This document shows, one piece after another, positions 37,566 through 46,758 of a stretch of 64,000 bases of DNA. The notes beneath the pieces are model-generated. The model saw nothing but the letters and a program-made list of their open reading frames with translations, did no database searches and had not been told where the DNA came from. The number at the start of each line of letters is the position of its first letter. Position 1 is the stretch's first letter. A program made the translations under genes and the position numbers. Location of the stretch: assembly GCA_947626315.1 (NCBI GenBank), contig CANQRQ010000001.1, positions 62,001-126,000 on the forward strand. The letters are read 5' to 3'. The stretch comes from an uncultured Oscillospiraceae bacterium. GTDB taxonomy: Bacteria; Bacillota; Clostridia; Oscillospirales; Oscillospiraceae.

Positions 37566-40076
37566 ATGCTTTTAAGACGTTTCGAGTCCCTGGAAAAGAC
37601 GGAGAACGGCTGGCTGCTCCACGGCGACTGCGCGGACGCGCTGCTGGTCTTTCTCAGCGACGATGTGATCCGCATCCGCGTCTCCTTTGACCGGCGCTTC
37701 CCGGAGGCGTCCTACGCCCTGGCGACCACCGCCTGGCCCGACCGGCTGGACGGCCTCTTCGCGGAGGAGCGGCGGCGGGTCCCGGCCCTGGACATCCCCT
37801 GCCGGGAGACAGAGAAGAGCCTGAGCTTTGAGACCGGCAGCCTGCGCCTGGTGCTGAAAAAGGCCCCCTTCGCCTTCTCCCTCTTCGATTTGGCGGGGAA
37901 CTGCTTGTACCGGGACCTGCCGGAGCGGGCCTTTGAGAAGGACCAGCTGGGCCGCCTCAGCCACTACTCCTGCATGGACCGGGAGAAGGACCACTTCTAC
38001 GGCTTCGGCGAGAAGACCGGCCACCTGGACAAGAAGCTCCGGCGGCTGCGCATGTCCCCCAAGGACGCCATCGGCCACGATCCGGAGACCGGGGACCCTA
38101 TGTACAAGCATATCCCCTTCTACCTCCGGGTGAACGAGGACAGGCTGCACAGCCTGGGCCTGTTCTACCACAACTCCTATGACTGCGTGTTCGACCTGGG
38201 CCAGGAGATCAGCGGCTACTGGGAGCGCTACTGCTATTACCAGACCGACGGGGGCGACATCGACCTGTTCCTCATCAACGGGCCCAGGCCTGCCCAGGTG
38301 GTGGAGCGCTACACCTGGCTCACCGGCCGGACCATCCTGCCCACCAAGCAGTCCCTGGGCTACTGCGCCTCTACCATGTACTACGCGGAGCTGGAGAAGG
38401 ACTGCGACCAGGAGATCTACAAGGTCATCGACAAGCACCTGAAAGAGCAGATCTGGATCGACAATTTCTGGCTGGCCTCCGGCTACTCCTCCGGCGAGGA
38501 GGACAATCTGCGCTACACCTTCAACTGGAACCATAAGCGCTTCCCGGACCCGGAGGGCTTCTTTGAGAAGATGAACGCCCTGGGCATCAACGTGATCTGC
38601 AACCTGAAGCCCGGCGTTCTGAAGCGGCACCCTTACGCCCGCTACTACGAGGAGCGGGACGCCTTCATCAAGAACCCTGGCGGCCAGGGCGATTACTACG
38701 GCCGCTGGTGGGGCGGCGAGGGCCGCTTTATCGACTTTACCGGCCCGGCGGGCCGGGAGGCCTGGAAGGCCCTGCTGGAGGAGAATATCCTCCGCAAGGG
38801 CGCCAAAACCGTCTGGAACGACAACTGCGAGATGGACGGCGTGGAGGACCGGGACGCCCGGTGCTCCTTTGAGGGCGCCGGGGGCGACATGGCCCGGCTG
38901 AAGATCATCCACTCCAATATGATGGCCTATACCGCCATCCAGGCGCTGCGGGACGTGTACCCCAACGAGCGGCCCTACGTGATCAACCGGGCCGGCTTTG
39001 CGGGCATCCAGCGCTACGCCCAGGTCTGGGGCGGGGACAATCTCACCGGCTGGAAGACCCTCAAGTTCAACATCGCCACCATCCTGGGCATGGGCCTGTC
39101 CGGCTGCGCCAACATGGGCTGCGACATCGGCGGCTTTACCGGCCCCGCCCCGGAGGGAGAGCTGCTGCTGCGCTGGATCCAAAACGGCATTTTCCAGCCC
39201 CGCTTCACCCTCAACTCCGCCAACACGGACAACACTGTGACCCAGCCCTGGATGTACGAGGAGAACCTGCCCCACATCCGCCGGGCCTTCGCCCTGCGCT
39301 ACCGGCTGCTGCCCACCCTGTACTCCCTGCTGTACGAGGCCAGCGTCAGCGGTCTGCCCGCCCTGCGGCCGTTGTTCCTGGAGTTTCCGGAGGACCCGGC
39401 CTGCTACACCGACGAGCATCTGAGCTTTCTGTTCGGGCCCGGCCTGCTGGTGGCCAACGTGGTGGAGCCGGGGGCCAAGACCCGGGAGCTCTACCTGCCC
39501 GCCGGGACCACGTGGTACGACCTGAACGACCACATGCGCGCATACGCCGGCGGCCAGGTGATCTCTGTGCCTGTGGACCTGGGGACCATCCCCCTGTTCC
39601 TGCGGGGCAGCGCCGTTCTGCTCGGCAGCGAGGACGTAAAGCGCATCCGGTTCGACACCCTGCGCACCCTGGACCTGACCGTGGCCGCGGAGAAGGACTG
39701 CTCCTTCCTGTTCTATGACGACGACGGCCACACCGAGGACTACAAACGGGGCGTCAGCGCCCGAACGCTGATCACCGTCCAGGCCGGGGACCGGACAGTG
39801 ATCTCCTTCCACAAGGAGGGGAGCTGGGCCGGCACGGTGGAGCGGCTGACCCTGACCCTGGTCAGCAAAGCCAAGGGCGCCTTCTGGGTGACCGTGGACG
39901 GACGGCAGATCCCCCGCTATCTGGTGCGGGACAACTGGGAGGAGGCCGAAGAGGGCTGGTACTATGAGCTGTCCGACCGGACCATCCGGGTCAAATGCCC
40001 GAAACCGGCCAAGGACGATTTCAGCATCGTGATCTCCACGGAGAAATTCGACCTGATCGGCATGAACGAGGAATAA
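37566..40076 (+). CDS. Glycoside hydrolase family 31 protein (paralog of the preceding gene)
   Basis: 836 aa; FYGFGEKTGHLDK, KTVWNDNCEMDGVEDRDARC, CDIGGFTGPAPEGELLLRWIQNGIFQPRFTLNSA. Confidence 0.93.
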   Translation: MLLRRFESLEKTENGWLLHGDCADALLVFLSDDVIRIRVSFDRRFPEASYALATTAWPDRLDGLFAEERRRVPALDIPCRETEKSLSFETGSLRLVLKKAPFAFSLFDLAGNCLYRDLPERAFEKDQLGRLSHYSCMDREKDHFYGFGEKTGHLDKKLRRLRMSPKDAIGHDPETGDPMYKHIPFYLRVNEDRLHSLGLFYHNSYDCVFDLGQEISGYWERYCYYQTDGGDIDLFLINGPRPAQVVERYTWLTGRTILPTKQSLGYCASTMYYAELEKDCDQEIYKVIDKHLKEQIWIDNFWLASGYSSGEEDNLRYTFNWNHKRFPDPEGFFEKMNALGINVICNLKPGVLKRHPYARYYEERDAFIKNPGGQGDYYGRWWGGEGRFIDFTGPAGREAWKALLEENILRKGAKTVWNDNCEMDGVEDRDARCSFEGAGGDMARLKIIHSNMMAYTAIQALRDVYPNERPYVINRAGFAGIQRYAQVWGGDNLTGWKTLKFNIATILGMGLSGCANMGCDIGGFTGPAPEGELLLRWIQNGIFQPRFTLNSANTDNTVTQPWMYEENLPHIRRAFALRYRLLPTLYSLLYEASVSGLPALRPLFLEFPEDPACYTDEHLSFLFGPGLLVANVVEPGAKTRELYLPAGTTWYDLNDHMRAYAGGQVISVPVDLGTIPLFLRGSAVLLGSEDVKRIRFDTLRTLDLTVAAEKDCSFLFYDDDGHTEDYKRGVSARTLITVQAGDRTVISFHKEGSWAGTVERLTLTLVSKAKGAFWVTVDGRQIPRYLVRDNWEEAEEGWYYELSDRTIRVKCPKPAKDDFSIVISTEKFDLIGMNEE

Positions 40077-40104
40077 ATTTTATTACTTTGAGGGAGGTAC
40101 TGTC

Positions 40105-41193
40105 ATGCCTATGCAAATGGGCTTTCGCTGGTACGGCGAAGGGAACGACGGAATCAGCCTGGAGGATATCCGGCAGATCCCCGGCGTGAGCACCATCGTC
40201 TGGGCGCTGCACAATAAGCTGCCCGGCGAGGTCTGGGAGCCGGAGGAGATCGCCCCGGTGGTGGAGGATATCCGCGCCCACGGCTTCAACGCCGATGTGG
40301 TGGAGTCCGTCAACGTCCACGACGATATTAAGATCGGCCTGCCCAGCCGGGACAGGTACATCGACAACTATATCCAGACCATACGGAACCTGGCCCCCTT
40401 CGGCGTGAAGGTCATCTGCTACAACTTTATGCCCATCTTTGACTGGACCCGCAGCGACCTGTTCCACCCGGTAGGGGACGGCTCCACCGCCCTGTATTAT
40501 CAGAAGGACATGATCCAGGACGACCCCAAGGAGATGGCCGCCTATGTGATGAGCTTCACGGAGAAGTACCACATGACCTTCCCCGGCTGGGAGCCGGAGC
40601 GCATGGCCAAGCTGGACGAGCTCTTTGAGAAGTACAAGGACGTGACCAAGGAGAAGCTCTGGGCCAACTTTAAGTATTTCCTGGAGCGGCTCATGCCCGT
40701 CTGCCGCGAGTGCGATATCAAAATGGCCGTCCACATGGACGATCCCCCCTGGGACATCTTCGGCCTGCCCCGCCTGCTGGTGGACAGTGAGAGCATCGAC
40801 CGTTTTCTGGCCATGGTGGATGACCCCTATAACTGCCTGACCCTCTGCTCCGGCAGCCTGAACGCCAACCCTGAAAACAACGTGGCCGCCATCGTCCGCC
40901 GGCACTGTGACCGGATCGCCTTTGCCCACATCCGCAACGTCAAGCACTTCCCCAACGGCGACTTCTCCGAGGCCTCCCACCGGGACTGCGACGGGGACAC
41001 CGGCATCCTCGACATCCTCCGGGCCTATCACGACTGCGGCTACGAGGGCTATATCCGGCCGGACCACGGCCGGCACCTGTGGGGCGAGGGCCCCGGCAGC
41101 TGCCGCCCAGGCTACGGCCTGTATGACCGGGCCCTGGGCATCATGTATATGCTGGGCGCCTGGGATCTGATGGACAAGGAGGCAAAAGCATGA
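40105..41193 (+). CDS. uxuA: Mannonate dehydratase
   Basis: MGFRWYGEGNDGISLEDIRQIPGVSTIVWALHNKLPGEVWEPEEI; LTLCSGSLNANPENNVAAIVRR; FAHIRNVKHFPNGDFSEASHRDCDGD. Confidence 0.96.
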   Translation: MPMQMGFRWYGEGNDGISLEDIRQIPGVSTIVWALHNKLPGEVWEPEEIAPVVEDIRAHGFNADVVESVNVHDDIKIGLPSRDRYIDNYIQTIRNLAPFGVKVICYNFMPIFDWTRSDLFHPVGDGSTALYYQKDMIQDDPKEMAAYVMSFTEKYHMTFPGWEPERMAKLDELFEKYKDVTKEKLWANFKYFLERLMPVCRECDIKMAVHMDDPPWDIFGLPRLLVDSESIDRFLAMVDDPYNCLTLCSGSLNANPENNVAAIVRRHCDRIAFAHIRNVKHFPNGDFSEASHRDCDGDTGILDILRAYHDCGYEGYIRPDHGRHLWGEGPGSCRPGYGLYDRALGIMYMLGAWDLMDKEAKA

Positions 41194-42815
41194 GCAAAAA
41201 ACTGGATCTGAGCACGGCCGGTCTGAAGGACCGGGCCGCCTGGGAAGCGGCGGGCTACGCCCTGCCCCGGTATGACCGGGAGGCCATGGTGGCCGCCACG
41301 CTGGAAGAGCCTGCCTGGCTGCATTTCGGCGCGGGCAACATCTTCAAGGCCTTTCAGGCCCACGCCGCCCAGAAGCTTTTGAACGAGGGCCTGACGCACA
41401 CCGGCATCCTGGCCGCCGAGCGCAGCAAGCGGGGGGACGACAGCCACGACAACTACACTGTCCTGGTGACTCTGAAGGCCAGCGGGCAGGTGGAAAAAAC
41501 CGTCATCGGCAGCATCGCCCACACCTATGCCCTCTACGGCCAGGAGGCCGAACTGGAGGAGGTCTTCAAAAAGCCCTCCCTGCAGATGGTGAGCTTTACC
41601 ATCACCGAGAAGGGCTACAGCCTGGTGGACGGCAAGGGAGAGCGCCTGCCGGACGTGACCGCCGATCTGGATGCCGGCCCGGCCGCCGCCGTCAGCTATA
41701 TGGGCAAGCTCACCGCCCTGCTCCTTGCCCGCTACCGGGCCGGGGCGCTCCCCCTCGCCATGGTCAGCATGGACAACTGCTCCCACAACGGGGACAAGCT
41801 GAAGGCCGCCGTCACCGCCTTTGCCCAGGCCTGGTCGGAGAAGGGCCTGGCGCCGGAGGGCTTTGCCGCCTATGTGAACGATCCGAAGCAGGTCAGCTTC
41901 CCCTGGACCATGATCGACAAGATCACCCCCAGCCCGGACGCCAGCGTGGGCGGCCTGCTGGAGGCCGACGGCCTGGAGGGCTTCGCCCCCGTGGTCACCC
42001 CCCGGGGCACCCATGTGGCCCCCTTTGTCAACGCCGAGGAGTGCGAGTACCTGGTCATCGAGGACAGCTTCCCCAACGGCCGCCCGCCGCTGGAAAAGGC
42101 CGGGATCCTCTTCACTCCGCGGGAGACGGTGGACAAGGTGGAACGGATGAAGGTCTGCACCTGCCTCAACCCCCTGCACACCAGTCTGGCCGTCTACGGC
42201 TGCCTGCTGGGCTATCAGCGGATCTATGAGGAGATGAAGGACCCGGAGCTGCGCGCGCTGGTGCAGGGCGTCGGCTACGGGGAGGGCTTGCCCGTGGTCA
42301 CGGATCCGGGCGTCCTGAACCCCAAAGAGTTTATCGACGCCGTGGTGCAGATGCGCCTGCCCAACCCCTTCATGCCCGACATGCCCCAGCGGATTGCCAC
42401 CGACACCTCCCAAAAGCTGCCCATCCGCTTCGGGGAGACCATCAAGGCCTACATCGCCTCTCCCGAGCTGGACGTGCACGATCTCAAGCTGATCCCCCTG
42501 GTCTTTGCCGGCTGGCTGCGCTACCTGATGGCGGTGGATGACAAAGGCAAGCCCTTCACCCTGAGCCCGGACCCCCTGCTGGACACGGTCTGCCCGGTGG
42601 TCCGGGACTTCCGGCTGGGGCAGGTCCCCCCGGCGGAGGCGATCCGGGAAAAGCTGGCGGGGCTTCTGTCCCGGGCGGATATCTTCGGCGTGGACCTGGT
42701 GGAGGCCGGTTTGTCCGACCTGGTCTGCGCTTACTTTGCCCAGCTGATCGCCGGCCCCGGCTCAGTGCGGGCCACCCTGAAAAAAATTCTGACTGACGGA
42801 GGGAAAACAGCGTGA
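41190..42815 (+). CDS. uxuB: Fructuronate reductase / mannitol dehydrogenase family
   Basis: WLHFGAGNIFKAFQAHAAQKLL; ALPLAMVSMDNCSHNGDKLKAAV; Mannitol_dh C-terminal domain. Confidence 0.92.
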   Translation: MSKKLDLSTAGLKDRAAWEAAGYALPRYDREAMVAATLEEPAWLHFGAGNIFKAFQAHAAQKLLNEGLTHTGILAAERSKRGDDSHDNYTVLVTLKASGQVEKTVIGSIAHTYALYGQEAELEEVFKKPSLQMVSFTITEKGYSLVDGKGERLPDVTADLDAGPAAAVSYMGKLTALLLARYRAGALPLAMVSMDNCSHNGDKLKAAVTAFAQAWSEKGLAPEGFAAYVNDPKQVSFPWTMIDKITPSPDASVGGLLEADGLEGFAPVVTPRGTHVAPFVNAEECEYLVIEDSFPNGRPPLEKAGILFTPRETVDKVERMKVCTCLNPLHTSLAVYGCLLGYQRIYEEMKDPELRALVQGVGYGEGLPVVTDPGVLNPKEFIDAVVQMRLPNPFMPDMPQRIATDTSQKLPIRFGETIKAYIASPELDVHDLKLIPLVFAGWLRYLMAVDDKGKPFTLSPDPLLDTVCPVVRDFRLGQVPPAEAIREKLAGLLSRADIFGVDLVEAGLSDLVCAYFAQLIAGPGSVRATLKKILTDGGKTA

Positions 42816-44203
42816 AAGCCTTTATGGACAAGGATTTTCTCCTCTCCACGGAGACGGCAAAGCACCTCTTCCACGACTACGCGGAGCAGCTGCCCATCAT
42901 CGACTACCACTGCCACCTGTCCCCCCGGGAGATCTATGAGGACCGGCAGTTTGAGAACATCACCCAGGTCTGGCTGGGCGGCGACCACTACAAGTGGCGC
43001 CTGATGCGCTCCAACGGGGTGGAGGAGCGGTATATCACCGGCGACGCCTCCGACCGGGAGAAGTTCCAGAAGTGGGCGGAGACCCTCGGCCTGGCCATTG
43101 GCAACCCCCTCTACCACTGGAGCCACCTGGAGCTGCGCAACTACTTCGGCTATCAGGGCATCCTCAACGGCGACACCGCCGGGGAGGTCTGGCAGCTGTG
43201 CAACGAGAAGCTGAAGACCATGAGCGCCCGCCAGCTGATCGCCGGCTCCCGGGTGGAGGCCCTCTGCACCACCGACGACCCGGCGGACAGCCTGGAGTGG
43301 CACAAAAAGATCGCGGAGGACGGCTTCGCGGTAAAGGTGCTGCCCACCTTCCGGCCGGATCAGGCCCTGGGCATCGAGAAGCCCGGCTATCTGGACTATC
43401 TCCAGTCCCTGGCCGAGGCCGCCGGAGACGAGATCCACTGCTTTAACTGCCTGGTAAAAGTTCTGAAAAAGCGCATGGACGCCTTTGACGCCCTGGGCTG
43501 CCGCATCTCCGACCACGGCCTGGAGGCGGTGACCTACGCCCCGGCGGAAAAGAGCGAAATCATGGACATCTTCAAGCGCCGCAAAGCGGGCCAGATCCCT
43601 ACCGCCGAGGAGGCCAGGAAATTCCGCACGGCGCTGCTGCTGGCCCTGGGCCGGGAGTACGCCAGACGAGGCTGGGCCATGCAGATCCACTTCGGCGTGA
43701 TCCGCAACAACGCCCAGCGGGTGTTCAAGGCCCTGGGGCCGGATGCCGGCGTGGATTCCATCGGCGACGCGGCGTCCATCAAGGAGCTGGCCGCCTTCCT
43801 CAACGCCCTGGATGAGACCGGCGAGCTGCCCAAGACCATCCTCTACTCTCTCAACCCCAACGACAACGCCGCCATCGAGACCGTCATGGGCTGCTTCCAG
43901 ACCGGCGAGGCCGTGGGCAAGCTCCAGCACGGCAGCGGCTGGTGGTTCAATGACCACAAGCAGGGCATGATCGAGCAGATGACCAGTCTGGCCAACGAAG
44001 GCATGCTGGCGGGCTTCATCGGCATGCTCACCGACTCCCGCAGCTTCCTGTCCTACGCCCGGCATGAGTATTTCCGCCGCATCCTCTGCGACCTGGTGGG
44101 CTCCTGGGTGGAAAACGGGGAGTACCCCAACGACGAGAAGGCCCTTAAACAGATCATCGAAGGCGTCTGCTGCGAGAACGCCCGGCGCTATCTGGGCCTT
44201 TAA
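42812..44203 (+). CDS. uxaC: Glucuronate/uronate isomerase
   Basis: MKAFMDKDFLLSTETAKHLFHDYAEQLPIIDYHCHLSPREIYEDRQFENITQVWLGGDHYKWRLMRSNGV. Confidence 0.97.
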   Translation: MKAFMDKDFLLSTETAKHLFHDYAEQLPIIDYHCHLSPREIYEDRQFENITQVWLGGDHYKWRLMRSNGVEERYITGDASDREKFQKWAETLGLAIGNPLYHWSHLELRNYFGYQGILNGDTAGEVWQLCNEKLKTMSARQLIAGSRVEALCTTDDPADSLEWHKKIAEDGFAVKVLPTFRPDQALGIEKPGYLDYLQSLAEAAGDEIHCFNCLVKVLKKRMDAFDALGCRISDHGLEAVTYAPAEKSEIMDIFKRRKAGQIPTAEEARKFRTALLLALGREYARRGWAMQIHFGVIRNNAQRVFKALGPDAGVDSIGDAASIKELAAFLNALDETGELPKTILYSLNPNDNAAIETVMGCFQTGEAVGKLQHGSGWWFNDHKQGMIEQMTSLANEGMLAGFIGMLTDSRSFLSYARHEYFRRILCDLVGSWVENGEYPNDEKALKQIIEGVCCENARRYLGL

Positions 44204-44220
44204 GACGGTCTCCCGTAATA

Positions 44221-44263
44221 GGAAAAGCTTCTCTATCCGTGCAGCGGGTGGAGAAGCTTTTCT
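44221..44263 (+). terminator. Terminator after uxaC
   Basis: GGAAAAGCTTCTC...GAGAAGCTTTTCT inverted repeat. Confidence 0.7.
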
Positions 44264-44282
44264 GCTAAAGTTGTATATTCTG

Positions 44283-44311
44283 TTGACATACGTAAAAATA
44301 CGTACTATAAT
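44283..44311 (+). promoter_or_regulatory. Consensus sigma-A promoter for hicAB with palindromic spacer
   Basis: TTGACA-17 nt-TATAAT; the spacer contains TACGTA-AAAA-TACGTA. Confidence 0.85.
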
Positions 44312-44339
44312 ATAGGTAAGAGATAAAGAAGGTGGTCTA

Positions 44340-44525
44340 ATTAAATATTCAGAGCTGGAAAAGATATTAAAGCAAGCGGGCTGTACAGTGAGGAGAGAAG
44401 GAAAATCGCATACACTATGGTATAGTCCAAAGACCGGAAAGGTGTTCACGGTAGGGCGGCACAAGACGCAGGATGTGCCGAGCGGAACGCTAAAGTCTAT
44501 TAAAGTGAGCGCGGGACTTGAATAA
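44340..44525 (+). CDS. hicA: HicA-family toxin with apparent ATT start
   Basis: (M)KYSELEKILKQAGCTVRREGKSHTLWYSPKTGKVFTVGRHKTQDVPSGTLKSIKVSAGLE-stop; the only plausible initiator after SD AAGGTGG is ATT at 44340; missed by the ORF track. Confidence 0.82.
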   Translation: MKYSELEKILKQAGCTVRREGKSHTLWYSPKTGKVFTVGRHKTQDVPSGTLKSIKVSAGLE

Positions 44526-44562
44526 AGCCCCAAACTCTCCCGCAAACGGAGGAAGGAAAAAA

Positions 44563-44952
44563 GTGAAGAAATATTTGTACCCCGCAGTCTTTGAGAAGGA
44601 AGAAAGCGGCTACAGCGTTATCTTCCCGGACCTGGGCATCGCCACTTCCGGAGAGACGCTGGAAGAGGCCATGGACATGGCAAAGGATGCTCTGTGTTTA
44701 ACGCTCTATGATCTGGAAGAAAGCAAGCATCCCATTCCAGCCGCATCCGACATGAGAGCGCTGTCATGCCCGGACAATGCTTTTTTGAGCCTCGTGGCCT
44801 GCGACACGATGGAGTACCGGCGTTTTTACAGCAGCAAGGCTGTGAAGAAAACGCTGAGTATTCCGGCATGGCTGAACACGATGGCAGAGAGAGAAGACAT
44901 CAATTTCTCGGCGGTGCTGCAAAAAGCGCTGAAGGCTGAGCTGCATATCTGA
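44563..44952 (+). CDS. hicB: HicB-family antitoxin (GTG start)
   Basis: MKKYLYPAVFEKEESGYSVIFPDLGIATSGETLEEAMDMAKDALCLTLYDLEE; C-terminal DNA-binding-like TLSIPAWLNTMAEREDINFSAVLQKALKAEL. Confidence 0.92.
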   Translation: MKKYLYPAVFEKEESGYSVIFPDLGIATSGETLEEAMDMAKDALCLTLYDLEESKHPIPAASDMRALSCPDNAFLSLVACDTMEYRRFYSSKAVKKTLSIPAWLNTMAEREDINFSAVLQKALKAELHI

Positions 44953-45318
44953 GCCCCGCGGCGCGAAACGCTGCTATTTTTTGATAAGCGAAAGCTTAGG
45001 TGAAATCCCGCGTGGGGCGGGTTTGGGAGGGGATGGGCTTCCCCTCCAAAAAATTGAGCGAAGCGGATATTTGCGGCGCTTTGCGCCGCCACCAGGATTC
45101 GCCCGCCTGCGGGCGGGCCGGGTCGGCGTCAAAGGACCTCCGAAGACGATAGGACCGCGTAGGCGCGGTCCTATGCGTCGGTCGTAGGCCCTTTTCCTTT
45201 CCCCATGAAACCCGCTGGCGCTGGGTTTTCATAGGGCCCCCTTACACCGCTTCCTTCGAATCCCCGCTTTCGCACATATGAAAAATCCCCGCACCCGCAT
45301 AGCGGGTACGGGAATTTT

Positions 45319-45394
45319 TGGTGCTCCAGCGGGGATTCGAACCCCGGACACCCTGCTTAAAAGGCAGGTGCTCTGCCTACTGAGCTACTGGGGC
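45319..45394 (-). tRNA. tRNA-Lys (TTT)
   Basis: GCCCCAGTAGCTCAGTAGGCAGAGCACCTGCCTTTTAAGCAGGGTGTCCGGGGTTCGAATCCCCGCTGGAGCACCA. Confidence 0.95.
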
Positions 45395-45451
45395 ATAGGG
45401 GAGGGGGATCTATCTTTCACGTCCTCCGCCGGCGGCGGAAGGCGGGTTTTT

Positions 45452-45525
45452 TGGCTGGGATGGCGGGACTCGAACCCACTATATCGGAGTCAAAGTCCGG
45501 TGTGTTACCATTACACTACATCCCA
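45452..45525 (-). tRNA. tRNA-Gln (TTG)
   Basis: TGGGATGTAGTGTAATGGTAACACACCGGACTTTGACTCCGATATAGTGGGTTCGAGTCCCGCCATCCCAGCCA. Confidence 0.94.
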
Positions 45526-45587
45526 ATATATCCGGCGCTCTGATGGGCTGAGGCCGCCCCGCCGGGAGCGGCCTCAAGCTTTTTCAA

Positions 45588-45664
45588 TGGGGTGGGTGAA
45601 GGGGCTCGAACCCTCGACACCCGGAACCACAATCCGGTGCTCTGCCAACTGAGCTACGCCCACC
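45588..45664 (-). tRNA. tRNA-His (GTG)
   Basis: GGTGGGCGTAGCTCAGTTGGCAGAGCACCGGATTGTGGTTCCGGGTGTCGAGGGTTCGAGCCCCTTCACCCACCCCA. Confidence 0.93.
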
Positions 45665-45675
45665 ATATCTTCTTT

Positions 45676-45752
45676 TGGCACGCCAAGAGGGATTCGAACC
45701 CCCGACCTACTGCTTAGAAGGCAGTTGCTCTATCCTGCTGAGCTATTGGCGC
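45676..45752 (-). tRNA. tRNA-Arg (TCT)
   Basis: GCGCCAATAGCTCAGCAGGATAGAGCAACTGCCTTCTAAGCAGTAGGTCGGGGGTTCGAATCCCTCTTGGCGTGCCA. Confidence 0.95.
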
Positions 45753-45772
45753 ATATTCAGGGCCCAACAGCA

Positions 45773-45846
45773 TGGAGCGGGTGATGGGAATCGAACCCAC
45801 GTATCCAGCTTGGAAGGCTGGTGTTCTGCCATTGAACTACACCCGC
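45773..45846 (-). tRNA. tRNA-Gly (TCC)
   Basis: GCGGGTGTAGTTCAATGGCAGAACACCAGCCTTCCAAGCTGGATACGTGGGTTCGATTCCCATCACCCGCTCCA. Confidence 0.95.
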
Positions 45847-46064
45847 ACGACCATTCCCTTATCAGCCTTGTGATCATAACATATTTTGGGCGGTTGTGTC
45901 AACAGAATTTTTCCCGGACCGGTGGAAAAAATTCCAAATGCCCGGCAAAAAAGCCATCACCGGTAATTTCCCTCTATTTCTTGGTATTTCCCTACGGGAT
46001 CTGACAAATTTCACGGCCACCGCCGGGTATACTGGAGGCAGCTACCGATTCAGGGGGTGAAAAC

Positions 46065-46712
46065 GTGAAAAAGGTCCTGTCGCTGCTGACAGCCTTCGCC
46101 CTGGCGCTGTCCCTGTCCACCTGTACATACACGGAGGAGCCTCCCCCGCCGGACTATCTGCGCATGATGGCCGAGGCCGCCGCGGCCGGCGATCCGGAGG
46201 AGGGCCTCGCCATCGAGACGGCGGAGGCCGCCGCGCTGGAGGAGGCGGGCCTGCCGGAGCGCCCAATCTCCTTTGACCAGCTCTATCTCCTGTCTCAGTT
46301 CATTTTTCTCCGGGCGGGGACTCCCCGGCTCAGCCAGGAGCTGCGGCTGTGTACCGGTGAGCTGATTTTGAACCGGATGGCCTCCCCGGAATTCCCCAGC
46401 ACCATGCGGGGCGTCCTGCTCCAGATGGGCGGGGACGCCGCCCTGCTGGCCCGCCCCGGCTACGCGGAGACGGTCCCCTCCCAGGACTGCGTGTCGGCGG
46501 CTATGCGGCTGCTGCTGGGGGACCGGATGATGGAGCCCTCCGTGGTGTATCAGGTCTATGAGCGCAAGGGGGATATCTTTGCCACCTTTGCGGACAAGCT
46601 TCTGGGCTTCACCTATTTCTGCCGCAGCGAGCACCCGGAGCTGTACGAAAGCGGCGCCGCGTCTCCCCTCTCCCAAACTGGCGGCGACGGCCCGGACGCC
46701 GTTGCCGGGTAA
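46065..46712 (+). CDS. Secreted hypothetical protein, possibly a degenerate SleB-like cell-wall-hydrolase domain
   Basis: Signal peptide MKKVLSLLTAFALALSLSTCTYTEE; LCTGELILNRMASPEFPSTMRGVLLQMGG resembles the SleB/Hydrolase_2 core. Confidence 0.5.
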   Translation: MKKVLSLLTAFALALSLSTCTYTEEPPPPDYLRMMAEAAAAGDPEEGLAIETAEAAALEEAGLPERPISFDQLYLLSQFIFLRAGTPRLSQELRLCTGELILNRMASPEFPSTMRGVLLQMGGDAALLARPGYAETVPSQDCVSAAMRLLLGDRMMEPSVVYQVYERKGDIFATFADKLLGFTYFCRSEHPELYESGAASPLSQTGGDGPDAVAG

Positions 46713-46719
46713 AGACATA

Positions 46720-46751
46720 CCGCCGGACCCGGTTTTTTCCGGGTCCGGCGG
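46720..46751. terminator. Terminator between convergent genes
   Basis: CCGCCGGACCCGG-TTTTTT-CCGGGTCCGGCGG then CGTTTTTT. Confidence 0.75.
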
Positions 46752-46758
46752 CGTTTTT

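Noticed and set aside
35073-39812. Very long antisense ORFs (777 aa at 35073..37406 and 746 aa at 37572..39812, minus strand)
   Set aside because: Exactly antisense to the GH31 genes; low-complexity G/A/V/L/H/Q-rich translation typical of shadow ORFs in GC-rich DNA; no ribosome-binding site or domain signature.
45588-45664. tRNA-His pseudogene because of a C-A mismatch at acceptor position 6:67
   Set aside because: All other stems, GTG anticodon, G-1 and CCA are intact; one acceptor mismatch does not justify a pseudogene call.
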